A DNA stretch of 64,000 bases from Streptomyces sp. G-G2. Lineage in GTDB: Bacteria > Actinomycetota > Actinomycetes > Streptomycetales > Streptomycetaceae. A program made the translations under genes and the position numbers. The stretch's first letter is position 1, and each line of letters begins with the position of its first letter. Location of the stretch: assembly GCF_030063135.1 (NCBI RefSeq), contig NZ_JASISO010000004.1, positions 186,001-250,000 on the forward strand, read 5' to 3'. The notes under the pieces were generated by a model. That model was not told the DNA's origin and made no database searches. It saw nothing but the letters and a program-made list of their open reading frames with translations. This document shows, one piece after another, positions 43,554 through 52,100 of this stretch.

Positions 43554-45007
43554 CTCGCACCCCGGCCCGTGGCGGCGGGAGCGGTACGGGTGCCGTGCGC
43601 GCTGCCGTGGGCGGTGTCCCGCGCGGTGCCGTGCGCCGCGTCGTGCGGGGGGTGCGCGGGGTGCGGGTCCCGCGCGCGGCGGGCGGCGCGGGGCGTGCGG
43701 AGCCGCCGGGGCAGGGCGGCCCGCGCCCACCGGGTCAGCAGCCCCACGGGCCGCGTCCCGGCCCGGTCCTGCCACCACTCGGTCAGCCGGCGGCGCGCGG
43801 CCGGGTCCTCGGGCAGGTCCTGGATGAGGAGGTGCTCGACGAAATCGAGGGCGTCCCGCCGGTAGCCCGCGGTCATCGGCCGGGTCCGGGCGTAGCGCAG
43901 GAACGCCTCCCGGTAGGCCCCGGCCCCCAGGATCTCCGCGGGCTCGGGCGCGATCCTGCGCACCACCCCGGCGCGCTTGGCGGCGAGGGCGCGCGACTGC
44001 ACCCGCAGCCGCTGTCCGTCGAACCCCTCGGGTACGGGCGTCCCCGCGACCAGCGCCGACAGCAGCGCGGCCTGGCTCAGCCCGACCCGGGTCCGCGCGG
44101 CCTCCAGCCGGTCCGGAAGCGCGGTGGGAGTGGGAGAGGGAGCGGAAGCGGGAGGGCGGGGCGCGGGGGAGCGCCGGGGGCGCTCGGCGCCGCTGCCGCG
44201 AACCACCGTGCGGACGGCGTCCAGTTCCCCCGCCAGTTCGGCCTCCGGCGGGAAGTCGTCGTCACGTTCCAGCAGCACCCCGGGCGGGTCCACCCGGGCC
44301 CGCAGCTCCGCCAGCAGGTCGAGGACGACCGGGGCCACCGGGTGGGAGTGCGTGTCGTGCCACACCCCGTCGCGCTCGACCCCGCCCGCGACGTGTACGT
44401 ACGCCAGCGCCTCCAGCGGGATCGCGTCCAGCGCGGCCAGCGGGTCCTCGCCCCGGTTGACGCGGTTCGTGTGCAGGTTGGCCACGTCGATCAGCAGCCG
44501 TACGCCGGTCCGCTCGACCAGCTCCGCCAGGAACTGCCCCTCGGTCAGCTCCTCACCGGGCCAGGAGATCAGCGCGGCGATGTTCTCCAGGGCCAGCGGC
44601 ACCGGCAGCGCGTCCTGGGCGATGCGCACGTTCTCGCACAGCACGTCCAGCGCGTCGCGGGTCCGGGGCACGGGCAGCAGGTGCCCGGCCTCCAGGGTGG
44701 GCGAGGAGGTCCGTACGAAGGCGATGTGCTCGCTGACCAGCGGCGCGCCCAGCGCCACGGCCCGCTCGGCCAGGGCGGCCAGCCGCGCCGGATCGGGCCG
44801 GTCCGCGCCGCCGAGGCCCATCCCGACGCCGTGCGGGACCACCGCGGTGCCGCGCTCGCGCAGCCGCAGCAGGGACGAGGGGAGGTGGCCCGGGCAGATG
44901 TTCTCGGCCACCACCTCGACCCAGTCCAGGTCCGGCAGCCGTTCCACCGCCTCCGCGATCTCCGGACGCCAGCCGATGCCCACCCCCAGGTGTGCCATGC
45001 GTTCCAT
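43550..45007 (-). CDS. DUF692 (MNIO-family) oxygenase fused to a C-terminal helical domain
   Basis: A 485-residue protein. Residues 1 to about 270 are a DUF692 TIM barrel with the metal-binding residues of multinuclear non-haem iron oxygenases: His59 (VVPHGVG), His94 (VSEHIAF), Glu141 (LALENIA), Asp174 and His179 ([10 protein letters not shown]), His205 (YVHVAGG), His217/Asp218/His220 (WHDTHSH) and Glu247 (LLERD). A Pro-rich linker leads to about 120 residues ([23 protein letters not shown]...[18 protein letters not shown]). This second part recalls the DUF2063-like partner that other MNIO enzymes have as a separate protein, here fused. The start is ATG 45007; GTG 45028 is an alternative. Known relatives (MbnB, TglH) oxidise Cys residues of peptides. 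Confidence 0.85.
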   Translation of the reverse strand: MERMAHLGVGIGWRPEIAEAVERLPDLDWVEVVAENICPGHLPSSLLRLRERGTAVVPHGVGMGLGGADRPDPARLAALAERAVALGAPLVSEHIAFVRTSSPTLEAGHLLPVPRTRDALDVLCENVRIAQDALPVPLALENIAALISWPGEELTEGQFLAELVERTGVRLLIDVANLHTNRVNRGEDPLAALDAIPLEALAYVHVAGGVERDGVWHDTHSHPVAPVVLDLLAELRARVDPPGVLLERDDDFPPEAELAGELDAVRTVVRGSGAERPRRSPAPRPPASAPSPTPTALPDRLEAARTRVGLSQAALLSALVAGTPVPEGFDGQRLRVQSRALAAKRAGVVRRIAPEPAEILGAGAYREAFLRYARTRPMTAGYRRDALDFVEHLLIQDLPEDPAARRRLTEWWQDRAGTRPVGLLTRWARAALPRRLRTPRAARRARDPHPAHPPHDAAHGTARDTAHGSAHGTRTAPAATGRGAR

Positions 45008-45139
45008 GAACCCCTCGCCCCCTTCCACCGGCCTGTGCCGGTGTCATGACCCCGGCGAAGACACGCCAACCGCAGGATAGGGACGTTCAGAGCAATATTT
45101 GAGGTTCCCCCGGGATGCCCCGAGCTTCCGAGGGGCCCG

Positions 45140-45943
45140 CTACCGCAGCCGCTCGCGCAGGGCCGGGTGGTCGGAGACCACCGTGCACGAGCCGGGCGCG
45201 ATCTCGGTGAAACCCGCGTCCCGGACCACCGGCAGCCCGCTCCCGCTCAGCTCCGCCCACCGCTCGGGCGGGGCCGTCCGCACCGCCAGCCGGAACCCGG
45301 CCGCCCGCCAGGCGTCGCGCTCGGGGCCGGTCAGCTCCCACCACGCGAGCTGGGCCGCGTGTCCCACCTGGGCCATCTCCTTGCCCGCCGACATGTCCAG
45401 CTCGGGGTTGAGCCACAGCACGGGCAGCCCGGGCTCCGCCGGACCCACCGGCTCCGGGTCGTCCAGGTCGGTGCCGGAGACCTGGAGCTTGGCCAGCTCC
45501 TTGGGCCAGCCGTCCAGGGGGACCGGCGGGAACACCCGGACCTCGGCCCCCGCGCCGTGCACGGTGAGGCCCGGCAGGGTCTCCGCCTTGTGCCACTCCG
45601 CCCCGCGCGCCCGGCGCACCACCTTGCGGATCCGGGCGTCCTGCCAGTCGCGGACCGCCTCGGCCCATTCGCCCTCGCCGAGCGCCCGGTCGTCCGACAG
45701 CAGCACCAGCACCGCGCGGGCCGACGTCTCCAGGGCGTCCGTACGGGCGGGCGGTCCGGTCTTCTCCAGTCGCACCACCAGCGGCAGCACGAACTGCGGG
45801 GCCTCGTCGCGGGCGGTGGGCTCGGTGCGGAAGGGGTACTCGGGCTCGGCCGAACCGGTGTCGGGCGTACTGGTGTCGGACGTACCGGCGTCGGGCGTAC
45901 CGGTGGTGGACGTACCGGTGTCGGCCGTGTCGTGGGCGCTCAT
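45140..45943 (-). CDS. PTH2-type peptidyl-tRNA hydrolase family protein
   Basis: A 267-residue protein. The C-terminal half has the archaeal/eukaryotic PTH2 pattern: LDMSAGKEMAQVGHAAQLAWWEL resembles the family MSxGKxAAQxxHA motif, and VRDAGFTEIAPGSCTVV matches its C-terminal strand. PTH2 enzymes release peptides from stalled peptidyl-tRNA, but this actinobacterial branch is longer and its activity is not established. The first 35 residues are a low-complexity run of Thr/Asp/Gly pentapeptides (TGTST, TGTPD, AGTSD), encoded by a 15-bp tandem DNA repeat. ATG 45943 lacks a clear ribosome site. Confidence 0.72.
   Translation of the reverse strand: MSAHDTADTGTSTTGTPDAGTSDTSTPDTGSAEPEYPFRTEPTARDEAPQFVLPLVVRLEKTGPPARTDALETSARAVLVLLSDDRALGEGEWAEAVRDWQDARIRKVVRRARGAEWHKAETLPGLTVHGAGAEVRVFPPVPLDGWPKELAKLQVSGTDLDDPEPVGPAEPGLPVLWLNPELDMSAGKEMAQVGHAAQLAWWELTGPERDAWRAAGFRLAVRTAPPERWAELSGSGLPVVRDAGFTEIAPGSCTVVSDHPALRERLR
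45858..45932. repeat. Five imperfect 15-bp tandem repeats
   Basis: The unit GTGTCGGGCGTACCG is repeated five times with 1-4 mismatches per copy. It lies inside the N-terminus of the PTH2-type gene and encodes pentapeptide repeats, so copy-number changes would stay in frame. Confidence 0.85.
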
Positions 45944-46038
45944 CCGGCCAAGTCTGCCACCGCGCCCCCGCCCGCCGATTCCGGCCTCCGACTTCAGGAG
46001 GATGCCCGGGAGGCCCCGGCCGCGCGAGGATCCGGTGC

Positions 46039-46713
46039 ATGAAGAGTGATCTTTTCGCCTCAGAGAACCTGGCCCAGGCCCCCTCCGCCCCCGGCATGGA
46101 GCTGCAGAACGCCAAATCCGTCAAGTACACCGTCAACGGGGAGATGCTCGCCCGCCAGGGCGCGATGATCGCCTTCCGGGGCAACCTCCAGTTCGAGCGC
46201 AAGAGCCAGGGCATCGGCGGCATGCTCAAGCGCGCCGTCACCGGCGAGGGCCTGGCGCTGATGGCCGTCCGCGGGCAGGGCGAGGCCTGGTTCGCCCACC
46301 AGGCCGGGAACTGCTTCATCGTCGACATCGAGCACGGCGACGCCCTGACCATCAACGGCCGCAACGTCCTGTGCTTCGACCCGACCCTGTCCTACGAGAT
46401 CAAGATGGTGAAGGGCGCCGGTATGACCGGCGGCGGCCTCTTCAACAGCGTCTTCACCGGCTACGGGAAACTCGCCCTGGTCTGCGACGGCAACCCGATC
46501 ATCATCCCGGTCACGGCGCAGTCGCCCGTGTACGTCGACACCGACGCGGTGGTCGGCTGGAGCGCGCAGTTGGAGACGGGCCTGCACCGCTCCCAGTCCG
46601 TGGGCTCGATGATCCGCGGCGGCTCCGGCGAGGCCGTGCAGCTGATGCTGCGCGGCGAGGGCTTCGTCATAGTCCGCCCGAGCGAGGTCACGGAGACCCC
46701 GGCCGCCCACTGA
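46039..46713 (+). CDS. AIM24 family protein
   Basis: A 224-residue beta-rich protein of the AIM24 family (mitochondrial biogenesis AIM24-like). Characteristic blocks are KYTVNGEMLARQGAMIAFRG near the N-terminus, LALMAVRGQGEAWFAHQAG in the middle and GSGEAVQLMLRGEGFVIVRPSE at the end. It has no signal peptide or membrane helix. Bacterial members often occur beside stress or tellurite-resistance genes but their biochemical role is unknown. The ATG has GAGGA 10-14 bases upstream. It is followed by a common Streptomyces intergenic repeat. Confidence 0.82.
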   Translation: MKSDLFASENLAQAPSAPGMELQNAKSVKYTVNGEMLARQGAMIAFRGNLQFERKSQGIGGMLKRAVTGEGLALMAVRGQGEAWFAHQAGNCFIVDIEHGDALTINGRNVLCFDPTLSYEIKMVKGAGMTGGGLFNSVFTGYGKLALVCDGNPIIIPVTAQSPVYVDTDAVVGWSAQLETGLHRSQSVGSMIRGGSGEAVQLMLRGEGFVIVRPSEVTETPAAH

Positions 46714-46735
46714 GCCCGACGTCCGGGCGCGATAT

Positions 46736-46828
46736 CCAGCCCGTCCGGCGATTGAGGTCCGGGTCCGGGCGGAGCCCGGGAAACGGAGGAAGGGCGGGGT
46801 GGGGTGCGGCTCCGCGCAGCGGCACCCC
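46736..46828 (+). repeat. Streptomyces intergenic palindromic repeat with hairpins
   Basis: CAGCCCGTCCGGCGATTGAG (46736-46755) is a repeat element seen many times between genes in Streptomyces genomes. It is followed by the hairpin CCGGGC-GGA-GCCCGG (46766-46780) and by GGGGTGC/GCACCCC (46801-46828). The set probably terminates the AIM24 transcript. Confidence 0.65.
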
Positions 46829-46872
46829 TGTGCCCCGACCGCCCGGCAGGCCGTGCCCGTACGCTCGTACGC

Positions 46873-47103
46873 ATGGACCAGCGGAACGAGACCACCACGG
46901 ACCAGCCCACGACGGCCGCGGCCGACGGTCCCGCGGCGTACTGCCCCGCCCCGGCCGCACCGGCCGGGCGGGTGCCCGGGCCGCCGTTCGCGGACTGCCT
47001 GGAGTGCGGCGAGCCCACCGAGTACGGGGTCGCCACACCCGGCGTGGTGCTGTGCCCGGTGTGCGAGTGGCAGGAAGCGCAGCGCACCGCCTGCTCGGGC
47101 TAG
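46873..47103 (+). CDS. Small zinc-ribbon protein
   Basis: A 76-residue protein with a disordered Thr/Ala/Pro-rich first half and a C-terminal two-knuckle zinc ribbon: CLEC, then about 17 residues, then CPVC. Two more Cys lie at residues about 24 and 74. The start at ATG 46873 has no good ribosome site. Function is unknown; the ribbon could bind nucleic acid or protein. It ends 6 bp before the convergent deacetylase stop. Confidence 0.6.
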   Translation: MDQRNETTTDQPTTAAADGPAAYCPAPAAPAGRVPGPPFADCLECGEPTEYGVATPGVVLCPVCEWQEAQRTACSG

Positions 47104-47109
47104 CCCGGG

Positions 47110-47982
47110 CTACTTCCCGATCAGGTCGGACACCTTCACGAAGCGGTAGCCGCGCTTGCGCAGCTCCGGGACGATCTTGCGGACGGCCTCCTCGGTGACC
47201 GGGGCGGCGCTGCGGGTGCAGTGCATGACCACCACGGAGCCGGGCTTCACCCCGGCGAGCACCTGCTCGGCGACCGGGTCTGCGTCCTTGGCGAAGGCGT
47301 CTCCGCTGACCACGTCCCACTGGACGGCCGTGACCTTGGCCGTGGACAGGGTGCGCAGGGCCTCGTCGTCGTAGCAGCCGCCGGGGAACCGGAAGTACGG
47401 GACGGTGTTGACCGCGCCCGCCGTGCGGAAGGCCTCGAAGGCCCGGTCCACGTCGGCGCGGGCGGCGGCGGCGTCGAGCGCGGGAAGCCCGTAGCAGGGG
47501 GACTTGAAGGCGTGGTGGCTGTACGAGTGGTTGGCGATCTCGAAGGTGGGATCGGTGCCGATGGCCTTCGCCTGGTCCGGGTACTCCTCGGCCCAGCGGC
47601 CGGTCATGAAGACGGTGGAGGGCACCTTCAGCTCGCGCAGCGTGGAGATCAGTTTCGGGTTGTCGAAGTGCTCGCCGGCCGCCGCGCGCGGCCCCTGGTC
47701 CGAGGTCATGTCGGCGTCGAAGGTGAGCGCGACGGTCTTGTCCGTCTGCTGCCGGGCGCGCTCGAAGACCGGGGTGAGGCCGCCCGGGCCGGGGGCGATC
47801 GTGGGGGCCTTGGACGGCGCGGCGGAGGCGGCGGGCGAGGGTGCGCTGGGAGCCGGGGCCGGGGCGCCGCCCGACCGGATCGCGCCCGCGGCGGCCCCGG
47901 GGGCGGCCGTACCGCTCCCGCAGCCCGCGAGGGCGGCGCCGAGCGCGACAACGACTGCCACTTTGCGTACAGAAATGGTCAC
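47110..47982 (-). CDS. Lipoprotein polysaccharide deacetylase (NodB domain)
   Basis: A 290-residue exported lipoprotein: VRKVAVVVALGAALAGC ends in the lipobox LAGC, followed by an Ala/Pro/Ser-rich linker to about residue 70. The carbohydrate-esterase-4 core has TVALTFDADMTSD (catalytic Asp block), the zinc motif HSYSHH, FRFPGGCYDD, VQWDVVSGD and VVMHCTRSAAPVT. It should de-N-acetylate peptidoglycan or another surface glycan outside the membrane. I start it at GTG 47982. TATATT lies 8 bases upstream and no Shine-Dalgarno is present, which suggests a leaderless message. The ppk2 stop is only 17 bp upstream. Confidence 0.83.
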   Translation of the reverse strand: MTISVRKVAVVVALGAALAGCGSGTAAPGAAAGAIRSGGAPAPAPSAPSPAASAAPSKAPTIAPGPGGLTPVFERARQQTDKTVALTFDADMTSDQGPRAAAGEHFDNPKLISTLRELKVPSTVFMTGRWAEEYPDQAKAIGTDPTFEIANHSYSHHAFKSPCYGLPALDAAAARADVDRAFEAFRTAGAVNTVPYFRFPGGCYDDEALRTLSTAKVTAVQWDVVSGDAFAKDADPVAEQVLAGVKPGSVVVMHCTRSAAPVTEEAVRKIVPELRKRGYRFVKVSDLIGK

Positions 47983-47999
47983 GTACGCAAAATATATGA

Positions 48000-48893
48000 C
48001 TATGTGGAGAGCAGGCGGGAGCGGCACTCCTTCACATCGAAGTCACCCGCCGGGTAGCGCGGGTCGAGGGCATCCAGATGCTCCAGCAGCAGCGTGCCGA
48101 CCGCCCAGTTGCGGTACCACTTGCGGTCGGAGGGCACGAGGTACCACGGCGCGGCGCCGGTGGAGCAGCGCTCCAGGGCCAGCTCGTACGCCTCCTGGTA
48201 GGCGGGCCACAGGGCGCGCTCGTCGATGTCCCCGGGGTTGAACTTCCAGTGCTTGCCGGGATCGTCCAGGCGGGCCAGGAGGCGCTCGCGCTGTTCCTCG
48301 TAACTGATGTGGAGGAAGACCTTCACCACGCTCACCCCGTCGTCCGCGAGGGCCTCTTCGAACTGGTTGATCCGCGCGTAGCGACGGCGCAGCTGGTTGC
48401 GCGGGACGAGTGCGCGGGCCCGGGCGATCAGTACGTCCTCGTAGTGCGACCGGTCGAAGATCCCGATCTCGCCGGGCTGCGGCAGGGCCTTCTTGATCCG
48501 CCAGAGGAAGGGGTGCTCCAGCTCCTGCGGGGTCGGCGCCTTGAAGGCCCGGATCCGGCAGCCCGAAGGGTTGAACAGGCCGACCACGTGCTTGACGGTG
48601 CCGCCCTTGCCGCTGGTGTCCATGCCCTGGAGCACGAGCAGCACCCGGCGGCGGTCCCCGGCGGTACTCGCCGCGTAGAGCCGTTCCTGGAGCGAGGCGA
48701 GCCGCTCGCCCATGGCGGCGGTGGCGGCCAGTCCGGCGGCCTTGTCCGTGGGCCCGACCGGGGTCGCCCGGGCGTCGAACCGCTCCAGGGAGAGTGCCTC
48801 CCCACCGACCCGGAGGGCCTCCCGGGCGCTCACCGCGTCGTCCGGGCGCCCCGCCGTCCCGGTCGTGCCCGGCTTCGTCTTCCGCTTCGTCAT
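48000..48893 (-). CDS. ppk2: Polyphosphate kinase 2 family protein
   Basis: A 297-residue kinase that transfers phosphate between polyphosphate and nucleotides. The P-loop LLVLQGMDTSGKGGTVKHVV (Walker A) is followed by the lid and Walker B blocks GIFDRSHYEDVLIARA and WYLVPSDRKWYRNWAVGTLL. One-domain PPK2 proteins of this size phosphorylate NDPs or NMPs; which class this is cannot be decided by eye. The start is ATG 48893, preceded by GGGGCAGCG. It is co-directional with the deacetylase downstream and converges with nothing upstream. Confidence 0.88.
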   Translation of the reverse strand: MTKRKTKPGTTGTAGRPDDAVSAREALRVGGEALSLERFDARATPVGPTDKAAGLAATAAMGERLASLQERLYAASTAGDRRRVLLVLQGMDTSGKGGTVKHVVGLFNPSGCRIRAFKAPTPQELEHPFLWRIKKALPQPGEIGIFDRSHYEDVLIARARALVPRNQLRRRYARINQFEEALADDGVSVVKVFLHISYEEQRERLLARLDDPGKHWKFNPGDIDERALWPAYQEAYELALERCSTGAAPWYLVPSDRKWYRNWAVGTLLLEHLDALDPRYPAGDFDVKECRSRLLST

Positions 48894-49002
48894 CGCTGCC
48901 CCGATCCCGTCGACTCCCTCGCATCCTTCCGCAGGCGGAAGGGAAGCGCGAGGCAGGCGCCGGGCCGGAGCGGGCGGTGGCGCGGGCCGGGCCCGCGCGG
49001 GG

Positions 49003-49428
49003 TCAGAGCAGCTCGGCGGAGAGCGTGATCGTGGTCCCCGTGAGGGCCTGGCTGACCGGGCAGTTCTTCTTGGCGTCCTCGGCCGCGGCGGCGAAGGCCT
49101 CGGCGTCCAGGCCCGGGACCTCGGCGCGCACGCTGAGGTGGATGCCGGTGATGCCCTCACCCGGCTGGAAGGTGACGTCGGCCTTGGTCTCGACCCGGGT
49201 GGGCGGGGTGCCCGCACCGGCCAGGCCGTGGGAGAGGGCCATCGAGTAGCAGCTGGAGTGCGCGGCGGCGATCAGCTCTTCCGGGCTGGTCTTGCCGTTG
49301 GCCTGCTCCGCGCGGGAGGGCCAGGAGACGTCGTAGGAACCGACCCCGGAGGAGTCGAGGGTGACGACGCCCTTGCCGTGGAGCAGGTCGCCTTCCCAGA
49401 CGGTGTGCGCGTGACGCGTGGTGGCCAT
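49003..49428 (-). CDS. OsmC/Ohr family peroxiredoxin
   Basis: A 141-residue protein of the OsmC family, small dimeric enzymes that reduce organic hydroperoxides with two cysteines. Both catalytic cysteines are present in the usual contexts: SSCYSMALSHGL (about residue 60) and KKNCPVSQALTG (about 124). The conserved SPEELIAAAHSSC block precedes the first. The start is ATG 49428 after AAGGGA; an in-frame upstream start would add only five residues. Confidence 0.9.
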   Translation of the reverse strand: MATTRHAHTVWEGDLLHGKGVVTLDSSGVGSYDVSWPSRAEQANGKTSPEELIAAAHSSCYSMALSHGLAGAGTPPTRVETKADVTFQPGEGITGIHLSVRAEVPGLDAEAFAAAAEDAKKNCPVSQALTGTTITLSAELL

Positions 49429-49492
49429 GGCGGATCCCTTCACATAGGTGGAAGCGCCGGGCGGTCCCGCGACCGGCCCGGCGCCCCCAAAC

Positions 49493-50632
49493 CTACTGGT
49501 CCACCAGGTCCTTCGCGTCGCGGGCGAGCGCGGTGAGCCGCGAGATGGCGCGGAAGTACTTCTTGCGGTAGCCGCCGTTCAGCATCTCGTCACTGAACAG
49601 GCGGTCGAAGGGGACCCCGGAGGCGAGCACCGGTATCTCGCGGTCGTACAGCCGGTCGGCGAGCACCACCAGCCGCAGCGCGGTCGACTGGTCCGGCACC
49701 GGGCCGACGTCGGTGACGCACACCGCGGCGATGCCCTCCGTGAGCGCGCCGTAGCGGCTCGGGTGGACCTTGGCCAGGTGTTCGAGCAGCCCGGGGAAAT
49801 CGTCGAGGCTGGCGCCGGGCGTCGCGTACGCCGCCTTGGTCACCTGCTCGTCGGAGTACGGCGCGGGGGCCTCGGGCAGGCCGCGGTGGCGGTAGTCCTG
49901 GCCGTCGATGCGCAGCGGGCGGAACCGCGCGGACAGACCCTGGATCTCGCGCAGGAAGTCGGCGGCGGCGAAGCGGCCCTCGCCGAGCTTGCCGGGCAGC
50001 GTGTTGGAGGTCGCGGCGAGCGCGACGCCCTGTTCGACGAGCCGGGAGAGCAGCGAGGAGACGAGGACGGTGTCGCCCGGGTCGTCGAGTTCGAACTCGT
50101 CGATGCACAGCAGCCGGTGTCCGCCCAGGGTCCGCACGGTCTGCTGGAAGCCGAGCGCGCCGACCAGGTTGGTCAGTTCGACGAAGGTGCCGAAGGCCTT
50201 CAGCGCGGGCTCGGCCGGGGTGGCGTGCCACAGGGAGGCCAGCAGGTGGGTCTTGCCGACGCCGTAGCCGCCGTCGAGGTAGACCCCGCGGGGCCCGGTG
50301 GACGGGGCGGGCTTCTTCGCGAACCAGCGGCGCTTGCCCGCGCCGCTGGAGTGGGCTCCGCCGAGTCCGGCGGCGAAGCCGCTGAGCACGGTGACCGCCT
50401 CGGACTGGCTGGGCTGGTCCGGGTCCGGGTCGTACGTGTCGAAGCGCACCGAGTCGAACCGGGGCGGCGGCACCATCTCGGCGACGAGCCGTTCGGCGGG
50501 TACGTGCGGGGCACGGGCGCACAGGGCGAGCGGACCCGCGCCGGGGCCGCCACCCGGTCCCGCGTCGGCTATCGGGCTCCGCCCGGCCGCGTCGGGGGCA
50601 GCGGCACCGGAGGGGGAGAGAGATGTTGACAC
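49493..50632 (-). CDS. zapE: ZapE-like AFG1-family ATPase
   Basis: A 379-residue AAA-type ATPase of the AFG1/ZapE family. The P-loop is GVYLDGGYGVGKTHLLASLW and Walker B is LLCIDEFELDDPGDT. Sensor and C-terminal blocks include LAATSNTLPGKLGEGRFAAADFLREI and FDRLFSDEMLNGGYRKKYFRAISRL. In E. coli ZapE associates with the Z-ring; the actinobacterial role is unknown. The Ala/Gly/Pro-rich first 45 residues are poorly conserved. GTG 50632 lacks a ribosome site and may be translated from a leaderless mRNA. It is divergent from the reductase gene by 36 bp. Confidence 0.85.
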   Translation of the reverse strand: MSTSLSPSGAAAPDAAGRSPIADAGPGGGPGAGPLALCARAPHVPAERLVAEMVPPPRFDSVRFDTYDPDPDQPSQSEAVTVLSGFAAGLGGAHSSGAGKRRWFAKKPAPSTGPRGVYLDGGYGVGKTHLLASLWHATPAEPALKAFGTFVELTNLVGALGFQQTVRTLGGHRLLCIDEFELDDPGDTVLVSSLLSRLVEQGVALAATSNTLPGKLGEGRFAAADFLREIQGLSARFRPLRIDGQDYRHRGLPEAPAPYSDEQVTKAAYATPGASLDDFPGLLEHLAKVHPSRYGALTEGIAAVCVTDVGPVPDQSTALRLVVLADRLYDREIPVLASGVPFDRLFSDEMLNGGYRKKYFRAISRLTALARDAKDLVDQ

Positions 50633-50668
50633 AGCACTTAACTCTACGGGTCGTGTCACACTGCACCG

Positions 50669-51442
50669 ATGCGACGCCTGCTCCCTGTGACCGATCAGAC
50701 ATCTCCCGTCGGTGGCGGCCACCCGTGGTCCCTGGACGAACTGGCGGACGCCTACGCGTACCCCTCGCTCGCCGGGGGAGCGCACTGGCTGCGCGCGAAC
50801 ATGGTCTCCTCGCTGGACGGCGCGGGCCAGCACGACGGCCGCTCGCAGCCCCTCTCCAGCGAGACCGACATGCGGATCTTCGGCACCCTTCGGGCGCTGG
50901 CCGATGTGGTGGTGGTCGGCGCGGAAACGGTTCGCCAGGAGGGGTACCGCCCGGCCCGGGCCCGCGAGGAGTTCGCCGCCCGCCGGGCCGCCGCGGGCCA
51001 GGGCCCCGCCCCGGTCATCGCGGTGGTCACCGCCAGCCTGGACCTGGACTTCAGCCTGCCCCTGTTCACCGCCCCGCTGGTGCCCACCCTGGTCCTCACC
51101 GGAGCCGCCGCCCGCGCGGACGGGGTGGCGGCGGCGACCGCCGCCGGGGCCGAGGTGGTCTTCGCGGGCGAGGGCGCCGGGGTGGATCCCGCCCGCGCGG
51201 TACGGGCGCTCGCCGAGCGGGGGCTGCGCCGCCAGCTCACCGAGGGCGGGCCCCGGCTGCTGGGGCAGTTCGTGGCCGCCGGGGTGCTGGACGAGCTCTG
51301 TCTGACCCTCTCCCCGCTGCTCGCGGCGGGCGACGCCCAGCGGATCGCGGGGGGCCCGCGGATCGACGTACCGCACCGGCTGGCACTGGCCTCCCTGCTG
51401 GAGGAGGCCGGGTTCCTCTACACGCGTTACCGTCGGATCTGA
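50669..51442 (+). CDS. RibD C-terminal / pyrimidine-reductase family protein
   Basis: A 257-residue NADPH-dependent reductase of the dihydrofolate-reductase-like RibD-C family. The N-terminal WLRANMVSSLDGAG, the central DVVVVGAETVRQEGYRPAR and the C-terminal LTEGGPRLLGQFVAAGVLDELCLTLSPLL are the family signatures. It may reduce a pyrimidine or pterin intermediate. It has no deaminase domain and no riboflavin genes as neighbours, so a true riboflavin role is unproven. ATG 50669 is 36 bp from the divergent zapE start. Confidence 0.8.
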   Translation: MRRLLPVTDQTSPVGGGHPWSLDELADAYAYPSLAGGAHWLRANMVSSLDGAGQHDGRSQPLSSETDMRIFGTLRALADVVVVGAETVRQEGYRPARAREEFAARRAAAGQGPAPVIAVVTASLDLDFSLPLFTAPLVPTLVLTGAAARADGVAAATAAGAEVVFAGEGAGVDPARAVRALAERGLRRQLTEGGPRLLGQFVAAGVLDELCLTLSPLLAAGDAQRIAGGPRIDVPHRLALASLLEEAGFLYTRYRRI

Positions 51443-51569
51443 CAACGAGCGGAATTTGTTGTTCCGGTTAGCTTCCGCTGGGCACACATACCTGCGCGAG
51501 CCCCGTGCGCCAGCGGGGCAGGATGGTTTCCGCAGGGGCCGACCGCGGCCCATGAAGGAGAGGGCGCCC

Positions 51570-52037
51570 GTGTTCACGAGCGTTTTGATGATCGAGCAGC
51601 CTCTGACATCCGAAGACGTGGACTTCGTCACCACCCTGCACGGAGACGACCCGGTCTCCTTCTTCGTCCTGATGCAGCCCCGGGGCGATCAGGACCGGCT
51701 GCTGCGCGCCATCGACGATGTCGCGCTCGGCGAACTGCCCGAGGCCCTGCACGAAGGGGACCTCCCCGAGGGGGACGCCGCCCGGGGGCCCGCCGACCAG
51801 GCCCTCGCGGCATCCCTGGAGGCCTTGCGCAAGAAGGGCGCCAGAGCCGTCGGGCAGGTCATCGAGGACCACCCGCTCGACAAACTGAAGGCCGTGGTGG
51901 AGGAGACGGGGGCGGACGAGGTGATCGTGCTGACGGCCCCGCACTTCGTCGAGGAGTTCTTCCACCGGGACTGGGCCTCCCGCGCCCGGCACAAGGTGGA
52001 AGTTCCGGTGCTCAAACTCTTCGCCCACAGCGAATAG
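51570..52037 (+). CDS. Conserved actinobacterial protein with USP-like fold
   Basis: A 155-residue acidic cytoplasmic protein. The pattern MIEQPLTSEDVDFVTTLH...VSFFVLMQP and the C-terminal DKLKAVVEETGADEVIVLTAPHFVEEFFHRDWASRARHKVEVPVLKLFAH suggest an alpha/beta universal-stress-like fold. Close relatives are often labelled indole-3-glycerol phosphate synthase in Streptomyces, but I see none of that enzyme's barrel motifs. GTG 51570 has AAGGAG nine bases upstream. It is 63 bp upstream of murC on the same strand and may be co-transcribed with it. Confidence 0.7.
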   Translation: MFTSVLMIEQPLTSEDVDFVTTLHGDDPVSFFVLMQPRGDQDRLLRAIDDVALGELPEALHEGDLPEGDAARGPADQALAASLEALRKKGARAVGQVIEDHPLDKLKAVVEETGADEVIVLTAPHFVEEFFHRDWASRARHKVEVPVLKLFAHSE

Positions 52038-52100
52038 GCTGGGCCCGACGTAGACAGCGCAGTTCTCACGACGCATTTCTGACCATCAGGAGCGACCTGT

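Noticed and set aside
51570..52037. Indole-3-glycerol phosphate synthase
   Set aside because: The label is frequent for this family, but the 155-residue protein has none of the TrpC barrel motifs and is too short.
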